64,000 bases of DNA from Brevundimonas aveniformis DSM 17977. GTDB taxonomy: Bacteria > Pseudomonadota > Alphaproteobacteria > Caulobacterales > Caulobacteraceae. A model generated the notes under the pieces. The model had not been told where the DNA came from. It did not search any database and was given only the letters and a program-made list of their open reading frames with translations. The position numbers and the translations under genes were made by a program. Shown here piece after piece: positions 7,866-16,911 of this stretch (positions within the stretch are counted from its first letter, which is position 1; every line of letters starts with the position of its first letter). The stretch lies in NCBI RefSeq assembly GCF_000428765.1, contig NZ_AUAO01000001.1, positions 620,001-684,000 of the forward strand, given 5' to 3'.

Positions 7866-8816
7866 CTATCCTTGCGCAGGGAGCTCTGCGAGGGCCTGGC
7901 GCGCCTCTGCGGCATCCTGGTCGATACGGGCCTTCAGAGCTTCGAGGCCGTCGAACTTCAGTTCAGGCCTGATCCAGGCGATCAGTTCAGTCTCGATGAC
8001 CTGGCCGTAGATATCTTCGTCGAAATCGAACAGCCAGACCTCGAGCAGCGGCTCTTCGGTCTGGAACATCGGTCGCACGCCGAGATTGGCCACGCCGTCG
8101 AAGATCCGACCATCAGGCAGGCGCGTCCGCGTCGCATAAATACCGTAGGCCGGTCGGACATAGTCACCCAGGCGGACATTGGCTGTGGGCACACCGATGG
8201 TCCGACCACGCTTGTCACCGTGAACCACCTCGCCTTCGATGGCAAAAGGTCGACCCAGGATCGCGGTGGCCCGGTCGGGTCGGGCGCCCATCAGCGCCTC
8301 GCGAATGCCGGAGGACGACAGCTTGGTCCCATCGTCGGCGGACAATTCCGGGATGGCCGTCACCTCGAAGCCAAATGCTCGCCCGTAGTCGGCCAGTGCC
8401 GCCGGCGAACCGGTCCGCCCCTTGCCGAAGGTCACATCAAAGCCGACCGCCACATGGCGCACGCCCAGTCCGTCCGCCAGAACCTGCGCGGCAAAGTCTC
8501 GATCGGTCATGCTCGCCATCTCGGCATCGAAGGGCAGCAGATACAGGCGATCAATGCCACATCCTTCCAGGGCCCGCGCCATTTGCCCTGCGGTCATCAG
8601 CCGGAAGGGCTCCGCATCCGGCTGGAAGTAGCGGCGCGGGTGAGGTTCGAAACTGACCAGCCCGGCAGGAACCCCCAGGGCGCGGGCCTTGACGACAGCC
8701 GCCTCAATCACGGCCCGATGGCCCTGATGCACGCCGTCAAAATTGCCCAGCGCCAGGGACGCACCCCGCTGTCGCGTGGTCAGGTCCTTCCAGCCCTCGA
8801 TGATCTCCACCGGCAC
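7866..8816 (-). CDS. ribF: Bifunctional riboflavin kinase / FAD synthetase
   Basis: A 316-residue two-domain enzyme making FMN and then FAD from riboflavin. The N-terminal nucleotidyltransferase domain has L-G-N-F-D-G-V-H-Q-G-H and K-L-S-S-S-G-I-R-E-A-L. The C-terminal flavokinase domain has G-D-K-R-G-R-T-I-G-V-P-T-A-N. Length fits the prokaryotic bifunctional family. Its start abuts the stop of the upstream MaoC gene with no gap, giving a tight same-strand run: HAD phosphatase, MaoC, ribF, folE, oxygenase. No FMN riboswitch is possible in the absent leader. Confidence 0.96.
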   Translation of the reverse strand: MPVEIIEGWKDLTTRQRGASLALGNFDGVHQGHRAVIEAAVVKARALGVPAGLVSFEPHPRRYFQPDAEPFRLMTAGQMARALEGCGIDRLYLLPFDAEMASMTDRDFAAQVLADGLGVRHVAVGFDVTFGKGRTGSPAALADYGRAFGFEVTAIPELSADDGTKLSSSGIREALMGARPDRATAILGRPFAIEGEVVHGDKRGRTIGVPTANVRLGDYVRPAYGIYATRTRLPDGRIFDGVANLGVRPMFQTEEPLLEVWLFDFDEDIYGQVIETELIAWIRPELKFDGLEALKARIDQDAAEARQALAELPAQG

Positions 8817-9263
8817 CTAGGTCCGCCTGCGCCGACGCGGGACCCGGATCGTGGCCTCGCCCTCAAGGACCGCGTCGCCGTCGACCAGACATTCGGTCCG
8901 CAGAATGACGCGCGCTGAGGGATCGATAGACTGAACCGTGACGCGCGCGACCACGACATCGCCGATACGCACCGGCCTGTGGAAGTTCAGCGTCTGACCG
9001 AGGTAGATCGCGCCCGGCCCCGGCAGGATGGTGCCGACGACCGCCGAGACGAACGAGGCCGACAGCAGGCCGTGGGCGACGCGGCCCCGATAGGCACTGG
9101 CATTTGCGAAGGCCTCATCAACGTGTAGCGGATTGAAGTCCCCCGAGGCCTCGGCAAAGGCCATGATGCGCTCATGCGTGATCGGCACGCACAGCTCTGC
9201 CGTCATGCCGACCGACAACTCATCGAGAATATAGCCCCCGTCGGGGGTTGCGTGCGCGCTCAC
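8817..9263 (-). CDS. MaoC-like (R)-hydratase / dehydratase
   Basis: A 148-residue hot-dog-fold protein. The hydratase-2 motif is visible as F-A-E-A-S-G-D-F-N-P-L-H-V-D-E-A-F-A, containing the catalytic Asp and His, followed by G-R-V-A-H-G-L-L-S. Such proteins hydrate trans-2-enoyl-CoA, for example PhaJ-like enzymes feeding polyhydroxyalkanoate synthesis, but the substrate cannot be read from sequence. The C-terminal tail is strongly basic (V-P-R-R-R-R-R-T), which is unusual. The gene overlaps the upstream HAD gene by 4 bp and abuts ribF. Confidence 0.87.
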   Translation of the reverse strand: MSAHATPDGGYILDELSVGMTAELCVPITHERIMAFAEASGDFNPLHVDEAFANASAYRGRVAHGLLSASFVSAVVGTILPGPGAIYLGQTLNFHRPVRIGDVVVARVTVQSIDPSARVILRTECLVDGDAVLEGEATIRVPRRRRRT

Positions 9264-10129
9264 CAGGTCAGCTCCTTGAGAACATAGCGGGCAGTGGCCC
9301 CAGACTGGGCCAGACGAGCCTCGGCCAGCAACGGGTCGAGACGGCCGGCGGCGTCCACGACGTCGGCCCCATGGATCCCACCCGCGACAAACAGACAGTC
9401 CAGGCCCTGTCGATTCGCCCCCAGGACATCGGTGGGCAGGCCGTCCCCGATTGCCAGAACGCGGCTCTTGTCGAGGGCCCCGGTCCGTAGCCGGCCCGCC
9501 TCTCGCAACGCCAACTCATAGATGGGCGAGAACGGCTTGCCGGCCATGACGACCGTTCCGCCCACCGCCGCATAGACATCGGCAAGGGCACCGGCGCACC
9601 AGATCAGATCCTTGCCACGGTGAACGACCTTGTCTGGGTTGGCGCAGACCATTTCGAGCCCGCGCCGCGCGCAATCCGAAAATCCGTCTCTGTAGTCTTC
9701 GGGTTGGTCCACATCGTCATCGAACAGACCGGTACAGGAAATAAAGGCCGCTTCGGACAGATCGTCGGTCAATTCGACGCCTGTGCCATCATAGATGCCC
9801 GCATCCCGTTCGGGACCAACGCGCCAGGCGGGGCCCGGCGCGCGTTTGGCCAGTTCCGCCCGCGTCGCGTCGCCCGACGTCACCACAGCAGCCCAGGCTT
9901 TGCGATCCACGCCGATGTCATCCAGCTGGACGACGAAACTCTCGCGCGGGCGCGGCGAGTTGGAGATCAGCACCACCACGCCACCCTGTTCCGAAAAGCG
10001 GCGCAGAGCCTCCACCGACGCCGCAAACGGCACCTTGCCGTCATGCACCACGCCCCAGACATCGCACAGGACGACGTCATAACGGTCGGCGATCTCGGAA
10101 AGACCCGTCAGGGTTTGAAGCTCGGACAT
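9260..10129 (-). CDS. HAD superfamily hydrolase (class IIA, TIGR01459-like)
   Basis: A 289-residue HAD phosphatase of the NagD/class IIA type. Motif I is L-C-D-V-W-G-V-V-H-D-G, motif II L-I-S-N-S-P-R-P, and the late motif is A-I-G-D-G-L-P-T-D-V-L-G-A-N. The D-V-W-G-V variant of motif I and the length are what I recall for the alphaproteobacterial TIGR01459 subfamily, which has no assigned substrate. It heads the tight same-strand group with MaoC, ribF and folE. The 51-bp spacer to ada may hold the start of this transcription unit. Confidence 0.85.
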   Translation of the reverse strand: MSELQTLTGLSEIADRYDVVLCDVWGVVHDGKVPFAASVEALRRFSEQGGVVVLISNSPRPRESFVVQLDDIGVDRKAWAAVVTSGDATRAELAKRAPGPAWRVGPERDAGIYDGTGVELTDDLSEAAFISCTGLFDDDVDQPEDYRDGFSDCARRGLEMVCANPDKVVHRGKDLIWCAGALADVYAAVGGTVVMAGKPFSPIYELALREAGRLRTGALDKSRVLAIGDGLPTDVLGANRQGLDCLFVAGGIHGADVVDAAGRLDPLLAEARLAQSGATARYVLKELTW

Positions 10130-10180
10130 GGCCCGTCTCTAGCCGGGACACCCCTGACCGGGCCACCTCAAAAAAGCACA

Positions 10181-11236
10181 TCAGCCCCTTTCGCGGCGCA
10201 GAAGCTCTCTCTTGCGGTCCGTACCCCAGGCGTAGCCGGTCAAGGAACCGCTGGACCCGACAACGCGGTGACAGGGCACCACAACGCACACGGGATTGGC
10301 CCCACACGCCGCTCCGACCGCGCGCGCGGCACCGGGGCGGCCAATAGCCGCCGCCAGCTCCCCATAGGTCCAGGTCTGGCCGGCCGGAATGGTCCGCAGG
10401 GCTTGCCAGACCTTTTGCTGAAAGACGGTACCACGAACGTCCAGCGGCAGATCGGCACCCGGATCCTTCGGATCGTCGATCAATTCGACGACGCGCTTGA
10501 CCAGCGCCTGAAGATATCCGTCCTCGGCCAGCGTCTCGGCCTCGGCAAACCGGGCCTTGAACCGCGCCAGCATGAAATCGGCATCATCGCCCAGCTCGAT
10601 CGAAGACACGCCCTTGTCTGTTGCCGCCACCAGGACCCGGCCCAACGAACAGGCCGCGACCGTCACCCGGATGCGCTCTCCGGCCCCCGCCTTCTTCCAG
10701 GCCGTGGGCGTCATGCCGAAGCGCCGATCGGCTGAATCATAGAAGCGGCTGGGCGCGCCGAAACCGGAATCGTAGATCACATCCGTCACGCGCCCCCCCT
10801 CCGTCAGAGCCGCCTTGGCTCGGCCGTCGCGAATCTGTCGGGCGTAGGCCGCCGGGGTCACGCCCGTCTTTGCCTTGAACATCCGGTGAAAATGATGCGG
10901 CGACAGCCCCACGCTCGCCGCCAACATCTCCAGAGATGGCGGTGTTTCCGCGGCCTCAATGATCCGGCACGCTCTGGCGACCCTATCAGCCTGGGGGGCC
11001 GCCTCGTCCGGCTTGCAACGCAGACAGGCGCGGTATCCGCGCGACCGGGCCTGTTCAACCGTATCGAAGAACTCGAGATTCTCGCGTCGTGGCGTTCGGG
11101 CGGGGCAGCCAGATCGGCAGTAGATGCCCGTTGTCGTGACGCCGACAACAAAAGCCAACCGCTGGGACGCGTCTCGACGCGCCAGCGCCGCATACCGACT
11201 GTCATTTGTCTGGGAACGATCCATTGCCATCAACAT
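10181..11236 (-). CDS. ada: Ada: methyl-responsive activator and O6-methylguanine-DNA methyltransferase
   Basis: A 351-residue three-part DNA-repair protein. The N-terminal zinc domain has the four cysteines Cys40, Cys44, Cys71 and Cys74 ([12 protein letters not shown]), of which the first would accept methyl groups from DNA phosphotriesters. An AraC-type helix-turn-helix follows at about residues 85-180. The C-terminal methyltransferase domain carries V-V-P-C-H-R-V, with the suicidal cysteine. The frame is open to 11311, but I chose the ATG at 11234-11236, preceded by GGAG 9 bp away. ATGs at 11230 and 11224 are in-frame alternatives. It is divergent from the acyltransferase gene. Confidence 0.93.
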   Translation of the reverse strand: MLMAMDRSQTNDSRYAALARRDASQRLAFVVGVTTTGIYCRSGCPARTPRRENLEFFDTVEQARSRGYRACLRCKPDEAAPQADRVARACRIIEAAETPPSLEMLAASVGLSPHHFHRMFKAKTGVTPAAYARQIRDGRAKAALTEGGRVTDVIYDSGFGAPSRFYDSADRRFGMTPTAWKKAGAGERIRVTVAACSLGRVLVAATDKGVSSIELGDDADFMLARFKARFAEAETLAEDGYLQALVKRVVELIDDPKDPGADLPLDVRGTVFQQKVWQALRTIPAGQTWTYGELAAAIGRPGAARAVGAACGANPVCVVVPCHRVVGSSGSLTGYAWGTDRKRELLRRERG

Positions 11237-11387
11237 AGGCCATATCTCCGATTTCAGCAGGGCCGTCTTGCCCGTCGAAAGGAGGCCCGGCGTCCCGCCT
11301 CTTGCGGTCAATGTCGGCCGCTTAACGGTTCCTCATCGCCTCTACGGTAGTTTGCCGCGTCAATCATCGGGATGTCGGACCACCGCC

Positions 11388-12488
11388 ATGACGCCGGAAA
11401 ACCTCAAGCCCTTGACCTCTATGCGGTTCCTGGCGGCCTTCTGGGTCGTCATGTTCCACTATTGGCCCAAGCTCGACCTGGGGCCGGCCACCGGCTGGAC
11501 CCCCGGCCTTGTCGCCCAGGGCTATCTCGGCGTTGAACTGTTCTTCGTCCTGTCCGGCTTCATCCTGTGTCACGTCTATCTGGCCAGCACCGCAGACGGC
11601 TCCTTCCGCTACGGTTCCTTCCTGTGGGCACGACTGGCCCGTGTCTATCCGCTGCATCTGGCGACCCTGATCGGGGTAGGTCTTCTGGGACTGGCCGCCG
11701 TCTTGGCTGGAATATCAATCGACGACAGCATCCTGTCTTGGGCATCTCTGCCGGCGAACCTGACCTTGACCCAGGCCTGGGGTCTGGCCCCCGAGGCCGC
11801 CTGGAACCATCCGTCATGGTCAATTTCGGCAGAGTGGTTCGCCTATCTCTGCTTCCCGGTTTTCGCCTGGGCGACCTGGCGACTGCGCTCGCGCCCCGGG
11901 CTGGCACTGGTTCTGGCAACGGCTGGCCTGTGCGCGACCTATGCCGTCTTTGAGACTGTCGCGGGCTTCCCCTTGACCCAGGCGACGATCGACTGGGGCG
12001 CGTTACGGATCGTTCCCTGTTTCGCCCTGGGCTGCGCGGCCTATCTCGTCTGGCGGTCCGGTGGGCTGCGTCGGCCGGGTGTGTGGGCGGTCATGACCAC
12101 GAGCCTCATCCTGGCCTGCGCCGGCTTCCAGCTTTGGGACGGAATCACCGTGACCTTGTTCAGCGTTCTGATCCTCGCCCTGGCCGGCTTGGCGGGCCGC
12201 GGCGGTCCACTGGAATCAAAAACCGGCGTCTGGCTGGGGGAGATCAGCTATTCCGTCTACATGGTCTGCGTGCCGTGGAAGCTCCTCGCCATCAATGGAC
12301 TGGCGCGTCTAAATGGTGGGTCAGAGCACCTGCCCTCGTGGATGTGGGTGCCGGCCGTTCTGGCGATTGTGCCGCTGGCCGGTCTGACCCATCACCTGAT
12401 CGAACGCCCGGCGCGGGCGGCCATGCGCCGCTGGGCTGAACAGCGCGCGTCGAAAGGTCGCAGGCAAATTCAGCCTGCGGCGACCTGA
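11388..12488 (+). CDS. Acyltransferase family 3 membrane protein (OafA/YrhL type)
   Basis: A 366-residue polytopic membrane protein beginning L-K-P-L-T-S-M-R-F-L-A-A-F-W-V-V-M-F-H-Y-W, the classic start of the acyltransferase-3 family with its R-F-x-A-A and V-x-x-F-H. G-Y-L-G-V-E-L-F-F-V-L-S-G-F follows at about residues 45-60, also diagnostic. About ten helices can be seen. Members O-acylate lipopolysaccharide, exopolysaccharide or other envelope sugars; the target here is unknown and no polysaccharide genes are adjacent. The open frame extends to 11124 but that overlaps ada; the ATG at 11388 fits the family. A strong hairpin overlaps the stop codon. Confidence 0.88.
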   Translation: MTPENLKPLTSMRFLAAFWVVMFHYWPKLDLGPATGWTPGLVAQGYLGVELFFVLSGFILCHVYLASTADGSFRYGSFLWARLARVYPLHLATLIGVGLLGLAAVLAGISIDDSILSWASLPANLTLTQAWGLAPEAAWNHPSWSISAEWFAYLCFPVFAWATWRLRSRPGLALVLATAGLCATYAVFETVAGFPLTQATIDWGALRIVPCFALGCAAYLVWRSGGLRRPGVWAVMTTSLILACAGFQLWDGITVTLFSVLILALAGLAGRGGPLESKTGVWLGEISYSVYMVCVPWKLLAINGLARLNGGSEHLPSWMWVPAVLAIVPLAGLTHHLIERPARAAMRRWAEQRASKGRRQIQPAAT

Positions 12489-12496
12489 CGCCTTTT
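12455..12496 (+). terminator. Intrinsic terminator overlapping acyltransferase stop
   Basis: AGGTC plus GCAGGC (12455-12465) pairs with GCCTGC plus GACCT (12473-12486) across a 7-nt loop, with a 3-nt bulge. Four thymines follow at 12493-12496. The stem includes part of the acyltransferase TGA stop codon (12486-12488). The short T run makes it a moderate rather than strong terminator. Confidence 0.55.
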
Positions 12497-12554
12497 CGAT
12501 CTTAAGACCTCCCCGCTAGATCAGGTCCTAGGATAAACGTCGTCGGGACCTTCC

Positions 12555-13118
12555 ATGTTCAAGCGCCTGGGCACCGCCCTGTTTGCGGCCGTTGTCGCCG
12601 TGTCGGCCCTGGTGCCGGCGACGGCCGCGGTGGCGCAGGACACCTACTACCAGTGCGTGCGCTTCGCCCGGGAGTTCTCCGGCATTCAGATCTATGGCGA
12701 TGCCTGGACCTGGTGGGCCTCGGCCCAGACCCGCGGCCTGCGGACCGGTCGCGCCCCCGAGGTCGGGGCGGTTCTCGTCTTTCAACCCCATGGAGCCTCG
12801 ACCCGTGGACATGTGGCGGTCGTCAGCCAGATTCTGACCGAGCGTGTCATGCGAATCAGCCACGCCAACTGGGGTGGATCGCGCGGGCGGATCGAACGTG
12901 ACGTCACGGTGGTCGATGTCTCGCCCGAAAACGACTGGAGCCAGGTTCGCGTCTGGCACAACCCGTCAAACGGCCTGGGCATCAGTGTCTATCCGACCTA
13001 TGGCTTCATCTACCAGGACGATGCCGCCGCCATGCAGCGCATCTCGGCCCAGGCCGAAGGCATGCAGGCCAGCGGCTATCAGACTGCTGCGCTGAGCGCC
13101 GCCTCCGGCCAGCCCTGA
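12555..13118 (+). CDS. Exported CHAP-domain amidase/peptidase
   Basis: A 187-residue protein with a Sec signal peptide (hydrophobic residues about 7-27, cleavage probably after A-V-A-Q). The CHAP (NlpC/P60-like) fold follows: catalytic Cys in Y-Y-Q-C-V-R-F-A-R, W-T-W-W in the helix, and His in R-G-H-V-A-V-V-S-Q. I-S-H-A-N-W-G completes the usual triad region. CHAP enzymes cleave amide bonds in peptidoglycan stem peptides or glutathionylspermidine; an envelope role is favoured by export. The gene stands alone, between a terminator upstream and a 62-bp spacer to corA. Confidence 0.85.
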   Translation: MFKRLGTALFAAVVAVSALVPATAAVAQDTYYQCVRFAREFSGIQIYGDAWTWWASAQTRGLRTGRAPEVGAVLVFQPHGASTRGHVAVVSQILTERVMRISHANWGGSRGRIERDVTVVDVSPENDWSQVRVWHNPSNGLGISVYPTYGFIYQDDAAAMQRISAQAEGMQASGYQTAALSAASGQP

Positions 13119-13180
13119 CACCTGCCCCCTTTACATTCGGAGCGGCTTGAGGTCGGGTTCGCGCCAGACGGGGGCCGCCT

Positions 13181-14143
13181 ATGATCCGACTTTTCCAGTC
13201 CTGCGAACCGTCTCCGACCGAAGTGTCCGATCCGCCAGACGGATGGACCGTGCCGGACGCCACGGTCTGGATCGATCTGGTTGAGCCCAGCCGCACCGAG
13301 GAACTCGCCATCGAGCGAATTCTAGGTCGTCCCGTCCCGACACCAGATGAGATGGCGGAAATCGAGGCCTCGTCGCGCCTCTATCGCCAGGATCAGGCGA
13401 CCTATCTGACGACCGATCTCCTGTACAACACCGACGCCCTGCTACCGTTGGTAGGTCCGGTTACCTTCATCCTCTCGGAAGGCCCCCTGGTCACGGTCCG
13501 CTATTTTGAGCCCCGGGCCTTCAAGATCCTGGGCGAGCGGTTTGATCGCGATCCTGAACTTTGTTCGGGAGCCGTCATGGTGCTGATGCACCTGTTCGAG
13601 GCCATCATTGACCGCACGGCGGATGTCATCGAACGGCTCTCTCGCGAGGTGGATGATGTTTCCAATGACATCTTTGTCGACCCCGGAAAGACCAACTATG
13701 CACGCGCCATCAAACGCCTGGGCGTCGCCCAGCATGCCTCGTCACGCATTTCTGACAGCCTGACCGGCATCGAACGCGCCCTCACCTTCATCCAGCTTGA
13801 TTCCCGGTTCGACCTGCACCCTGAGGCGGGTGAGCATCATCGATCGCTGTCGCGCGACATTCAGTCGCTGCAAGGACATATCGGTGGTCTGGTGCAGACC
13901 ATCAGCTTCCAGCTGTCAGCCGCCCTGGGTCTGATCAACATTGAACAGTCCGCCATCATCAAGATCTTCTCGGTGGCGGCGGTGGCCTTCATGCCACCGA
14001 CCCTGATCGCCTCAATCTATGGAATGAACTTCCACCACATGCCCGAGCTCTCGCAGATCTGGGGCTATCCGGCGGCCTTGCTGGCGATGATCGTCTCGGC
14101 CCTGTTCCCGCTCTGGTACTTCAAGAAGCGGCGCTGGCTCTAA
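13181..14143 (+). CDS. corA: CorA-type magnesium/cobalt channel
   Basis: A 320-residue CorA-family divalent cation channel. The long acidic cytoplasmic funnel is followed by two C-terminal membrane helices. The signature Y-G-M-N-F lies just after the first helix (I-A-S-I-Y-G-M-N-F-H-H-M-P-E-L), and the last residues are K-K-R-R-W-L, as in typical CorA. It forms pentamers in the inner membrane. The stop codon overlaps the stop of the convergent hydrolase gene (CTAA at 14140-14143). Confidence 0.94.
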   Translation: MIRLFQSCEPSPTEVSDPPDGWTVPDATVWIDLVEPSRTEELAIERILGRPVPTPDEMAEIEASSRLYRQDQATYLTTDLLYNTDALLPLVGPVTFILSEGPLVTVRYFEPRAFKILGERFDRDPELCSGAVMVLMHLFEAIIDRTADVIERLSREVDDVSNDIFVDPGKTNYARAIKRLGVAQHASSRISDSLTGIERALTFIQLDSRFDLHPEAGEHHRSLSRDIQSLQGHIGGLVQTISFQLSAALGLINIEQSAIIKIFSVAAVAFMPPTLIASIYGMNFHHMPELSQIWGYPAALLAMIVSALFPLWYFKKRRWL

Positions 14144-14994
14144 CTTGTGATCGCCGTCTCAAGGGTTGCCCGGGCCTGTTCCGGCATCAGCATGGGAAAG
14201 AAATGCGTTCCGCCTTGCAGGGCCGAGACACTCAGCTGTGGCACGCGGGCAGCATCGCCCTGTGTCACCGCACAGGTCGAGCCGATCTCGGCCTTCAGGA
14301 TGTGAACCGGGCGGTCCAGTCGCCGCAGAGCCCCCCAAGCATCATTGGCCTGGGCGGAATAGTTCGAGGACTCCCACGCCGGCGCACAGGCCAGCTCGAC
14401 CGCGCCATCTGATGTCGGTCGGAATCCGCCATCGACGTAGTCCCGCAAGGTCGCATCGGGCCAGCCCTTGAACGAGCCGCGCCCCCGATAAGTCGTAAAA
14501 GCCACGTCCAGATTCTCGAAGTGGGAACGACGTTTGAGCGCAGCGACAGCCCACGGATGTCGTTTCGCCATCCGCCAGCCGCCCGGTAGCCGCATCACCG
14601 TTGCCGCTGAGCGCGCGAGGATCACCGGATCGAGCATGACCACGGCACGAACCCGCTCGGGCATTTGGGCCGCCGCCAGCAAGGCCAGGGTTCCGCCCAT
14701 CGAATGCCCGGCCAGCACGACGGGTGGTCCGCTCAGGCTCGCGACCAGATCAATCAGATCTCCTCGCATATCGTTCCAGCTGGCCCGGTTAGTCGGCACC
14801 GTCGGCAGGTCGGTCAAGCCGTGGCCACGAAGATCCGGGGCCAGCACCCGCCAGGCATCTCCCAAGGGGGCCAGCAGGTTGCGATAGGTGCGCGCGTTGA
14901 AACCGTTGGCGTGGACGAAGATCAGGTCGACGGGGCGACCAACGTCTCCCCATTCCAGCCGCGCCAGACCTTCCGGCGAAAGGATTTGTCGCAC
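14140..14994 (-). CDS. Alpha/beta hydrolase
   Basis: A 284-residue cytoplasmic alpha/beta-hydrolase-fold protein. The oxyanion segment F-V-H-A-N-G-F-N-A precedes the nucleophile elbow G-H-S-M-G-G-T-L-A with the catalytic serine. The terminal G-G-T-H-F-F-P-M holds the probable catalytic histidine. The length and motifs resemble lipases and haloalkane-dehalogenase-like esterases, but substrate cannot be inferred. It is 8 bp downstream of the NDUFA9-like gene on the same strand and convergent with corA. Confidence 0.85.
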   Translation of the reverse strand: MRQILSPEGLARLEWGDVGRPVDLIFVHANGFNARTYRNLLAPLGDAWRVLAPDLRGHGLTDLPTVPTNRASWNDMRGDLIDLVASLSGPPVVLAGHSMGGTLALLAAAQMPERVRAVVMLDPVILARSAATVMRLPGGWRMAKRHPWAVAALKRRSHFENLDVAFTTYRGRGSFKGWPDATLRDYVDGGFRPTSDGAVELACAPAWESSNYSAQANDAWGALRRLDRPVHILKAEIGSTCAVTQGDAARVPQLSVSALQGGTHFFPMLMPEQARATLETAITS

Positions 14995-15002
14995 GGCCGA
15001 CC

Positions 15003-15971
15003 CTAGGCGGGGGCCATGTCAGCGAACTGGCCGCCCACACGATAGCGCCACAGATAGGTGGGCGCGATCGCTTCGACCCCGGTAGCCTCAATCCCAAGAT
15101 CGGCGAGTCCGGGCGCGCCCTGGCTCACCACATTGTCGACCTTCAACAGGGCGACCTGATCACGGGTCAGAGGAGGGGCCAGGCCGACCCAACTCAGCGG
15201 CTCCAGCATCAGACCGAGCGCGCTTGCAGCCGCCGCAGGCAGGGGCAACAGGGCGCGGTCCCGCCGCGTTTCATGATTCACCAGTTCGAGGATCTGGCGC
15301 AGAGTCAGAACCTCGGGACCGCCCAGTTCATAGGTTTTGCCTGCCGCAGTGGGGTCGTCGACCGTCCTGGACACAGCTTCCGCAACATCCCCCACATAGA
15401 CCGGCTGGAAGCGGGTCTCACCACCACCGGGCATCGGCAGGGCCGGAGACACGGTCGCGAGGCTCGCGAACCGGTTCAAAAGCCCGTCGCCGCGGCCAAA
15501 GATCACCGAGGGGCGAACTACGGTCGTAGACTTCAGGGCGGCGCGAGCCCGAATCTCGCCCTCGCCTTTCGTCCTTGCATATTTCGACGACGACCCGGCA
15601 TCGGCCCCGAGGGCCGACACATGAGCCAGACGGCTGATGCCGCGCTTGGCACAGGCCTTGGCGATCCGTTCTGGGGCGTCACCATGCAGGGCCGAGAAGC
15701 TCTGCCAGGGGCTTTCGAACAGGACGCCGACCAGATTGACCGCAGCCGTCGCCCCCTCCAGGGCAGCGGCGACCTGGGTGTCGTCGCGAACATCACAGGC
15801 GACCCGCTGGATCTGCCCGACCCGGCCCTGGGTCTGGCTTTCAAAGGCCAGGTTGGGATGGCGCACAGCGATCCGAACCCGATGGCCGCCGCGCAACAGG
15901 GCGCGCACCACCTGGCTACCCAGAAAGCCTGAACCGCCAAACACTGTGACCAGGGAATCGGAACGCGCCAT
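15003..15971 (-). CDS. Complex I NDUFA9-like NAD(P)-binding SDR protein
   Basis: A 322-residue atypical short-chain dehydrogenase. The Rossmann motif V-F-G-G-S-G-F-L-G-S-Q-V-V-R-A-L lies at residues about 10-25, followed by V-R-I-A-V-R and an A-V-N-L-V-G-V-L-F-E stretch typical of the NDUFA9 (39-kDa subunit) group. In alphaproteobacteria such proteins are often annotated as complex I accessory subunits; whether this one binds complex I is not shown. No nuo genes are nearby. It heads a two-gene unit with the alpha/beta hydrolase. The tRNA-Leu promoter lies upstream in the opposite direction. Confidence 0.85.
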   Translation of the reverse strand: MARSDSLVTVFGGSGFLGSQVVRALLRGGHRVRIAVRHPNLAFESQTQGRVGQIQRVACDVRDDTQVAAALEGATAAVNLVGVLFESPWQSFSALHGDAPERIAKACAKRGISRLAHVSALGADAGSSSKYARTKGEGEIRARAALKSTTVVRPSVIFGRGDGLLNRFASLATVSPALPMPGGGETRFQPVYVGDVAEAVSRTVDDPTAAGKTYELGGPEVLTLRQILELVNHETRRDRALLPLPAAAASALGLMLEPLSWVGLAPPLTRDQVALLKVDNVVSQGAPGLADLGIEATGVEAIAPTYLWRYRVGGQFADMAPA

Positions 15972-16058
15972 TGCCGGAAATCTCTCACCGAGGGGAAGTC
16001 GAGCCGGGGATAGCCGAGGTGTCCGCGAACGGCAATGCGGAGAAACCCAACAGACCCG

Positions 16059-16087
16059 TTGACCCGCCCTGGCTTCCGCCCTATGTG
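16059..16087 (+). promoter_or_regulatory. Sigma-70-type promoter of tRNA-Leu
   Basis: TTGACC at 16059-16064 and TATGTG at 16082-16087 are separated by 17 bp, giving a recognisable -35/-10 pair. The expected start of transcription is about 20 bp before the mature tRNA 5' end. Confidence 0.6.
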
Positions 16088-16115
16088 TCCGCGCCTTCGG
16101 CCCCTGGCGGGTCGG

Positions 16116-16202
<87 letters not shown>

Positions 16203-16290
16203 ATTCTTCGGGCGACGGCCCACGAGACGGCGCTGGTTCTTTGGACCGGCGCCGTTCGCGTATATGGTCCACAATGATTCACAGGGGCGC

Positions 16291-16911
16291 TTGACCTTGG
16301 CCACCCATCTTCACCTCGGCGATCTTCCCGACGACCTCGATCTGGGGCCGGTGGTGGCGGTCGATTCGGAAACCATGGGCCTGCGCTATCGGCGCGATCC
16401 ACTGTGCGTCGTTCAGCTGTCATCCGGGGATGGCAACGCCCATATCGTGCGTCTGAACCGCCCGAACTATGACTGCCCGAACCTCAAGCGGCTGCTGGTT
16501 GATCCGGCGGTGCTGAAACTGTTCCACTTCGCCCGTTTCGACATCGCCATGTTCCAGCTCTATCTGGATGTGGATACCTGGCCGATCTACTGCACCAAGA
16601 TCGCGTCCAAGCTGGCGCGCACCTACACGGATCGCCATGGCCTGAAGGATGTGGCACGCGAATTGGCCGGGGTCGAACTGTCCAAGGCTCAGCAGAGCTC
16701 GGACTGGGGGAATCAGACCCTGTCGAAGGATCAGCTGGCCTATGCCGCCTCGGATGTCCTGCATCTGCACCGTATCCGCGACCAGCTGGACCTAATGCTG
16801 GCTCGTGAAGGCCGCGCCGGCCTGGCTCAGGCCTGTTTCGATTTTCTGCCGACCCGCGCCCGCCTTGATCTTGGCGGATGGGAAGAGATGGATATCTTCG
16901 CTCACGCATGA
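16291..16911 (+). CDS. rnd: Short ribonuclease D (3'-5' exonuclease only)
   Basis: A DEDD-type 3'-5' exoribonuclease acting in tRNA and stable RNA maturation. Motif I is V-A-V-D-S-E-T-M-G-L, motif II L-F-H-F-A-R-F-D-I-A-M and motif III Y-A-A-S-D-V-L-H-L-H. It has about 206 residues and lacks the HRDC domains of E. coli RNase D, the usual alphaproteobacterial short form. I chose the TTG at 16291, preceded by AGGGG, which gives the family's usual length. An in-frame ATG at 16264 would add nine residues. The TGA stop overlaps the ATG of lptC. Confidence 0.85.
   Translation: MTLATHLHLGDLPDDLDLGPVVAVDSETMGLRYRRDPLCVVQLSSGDGNAHIVRLNRPNYDCPNLKRLLVDPAVLKLFHFARFDIAMFQLYLDVDTWPIYCTKIASKLARTYTDRHGLKDVARELAGVELSKAQQSSDWGNQTLSKDQLAYAASDVLHLHRIRDQLDLMLAREGRAGLAQACFDFLPTRARLDLGGWEEMDIFAHA

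Noticed and set aside
7185..8918. A 577-codon plus-strand frame opposite folE and ribF.
   Set aside because: Both minus-strand genes are certain. The plus frame is compositional shadow.
16203..16290. Integration site or mobile element after tRNA-Leu.
   Set aside because: The tRNA is followed at once by rnd-lptCAB in the expected order, with no integrase or duplicated tRNA end.
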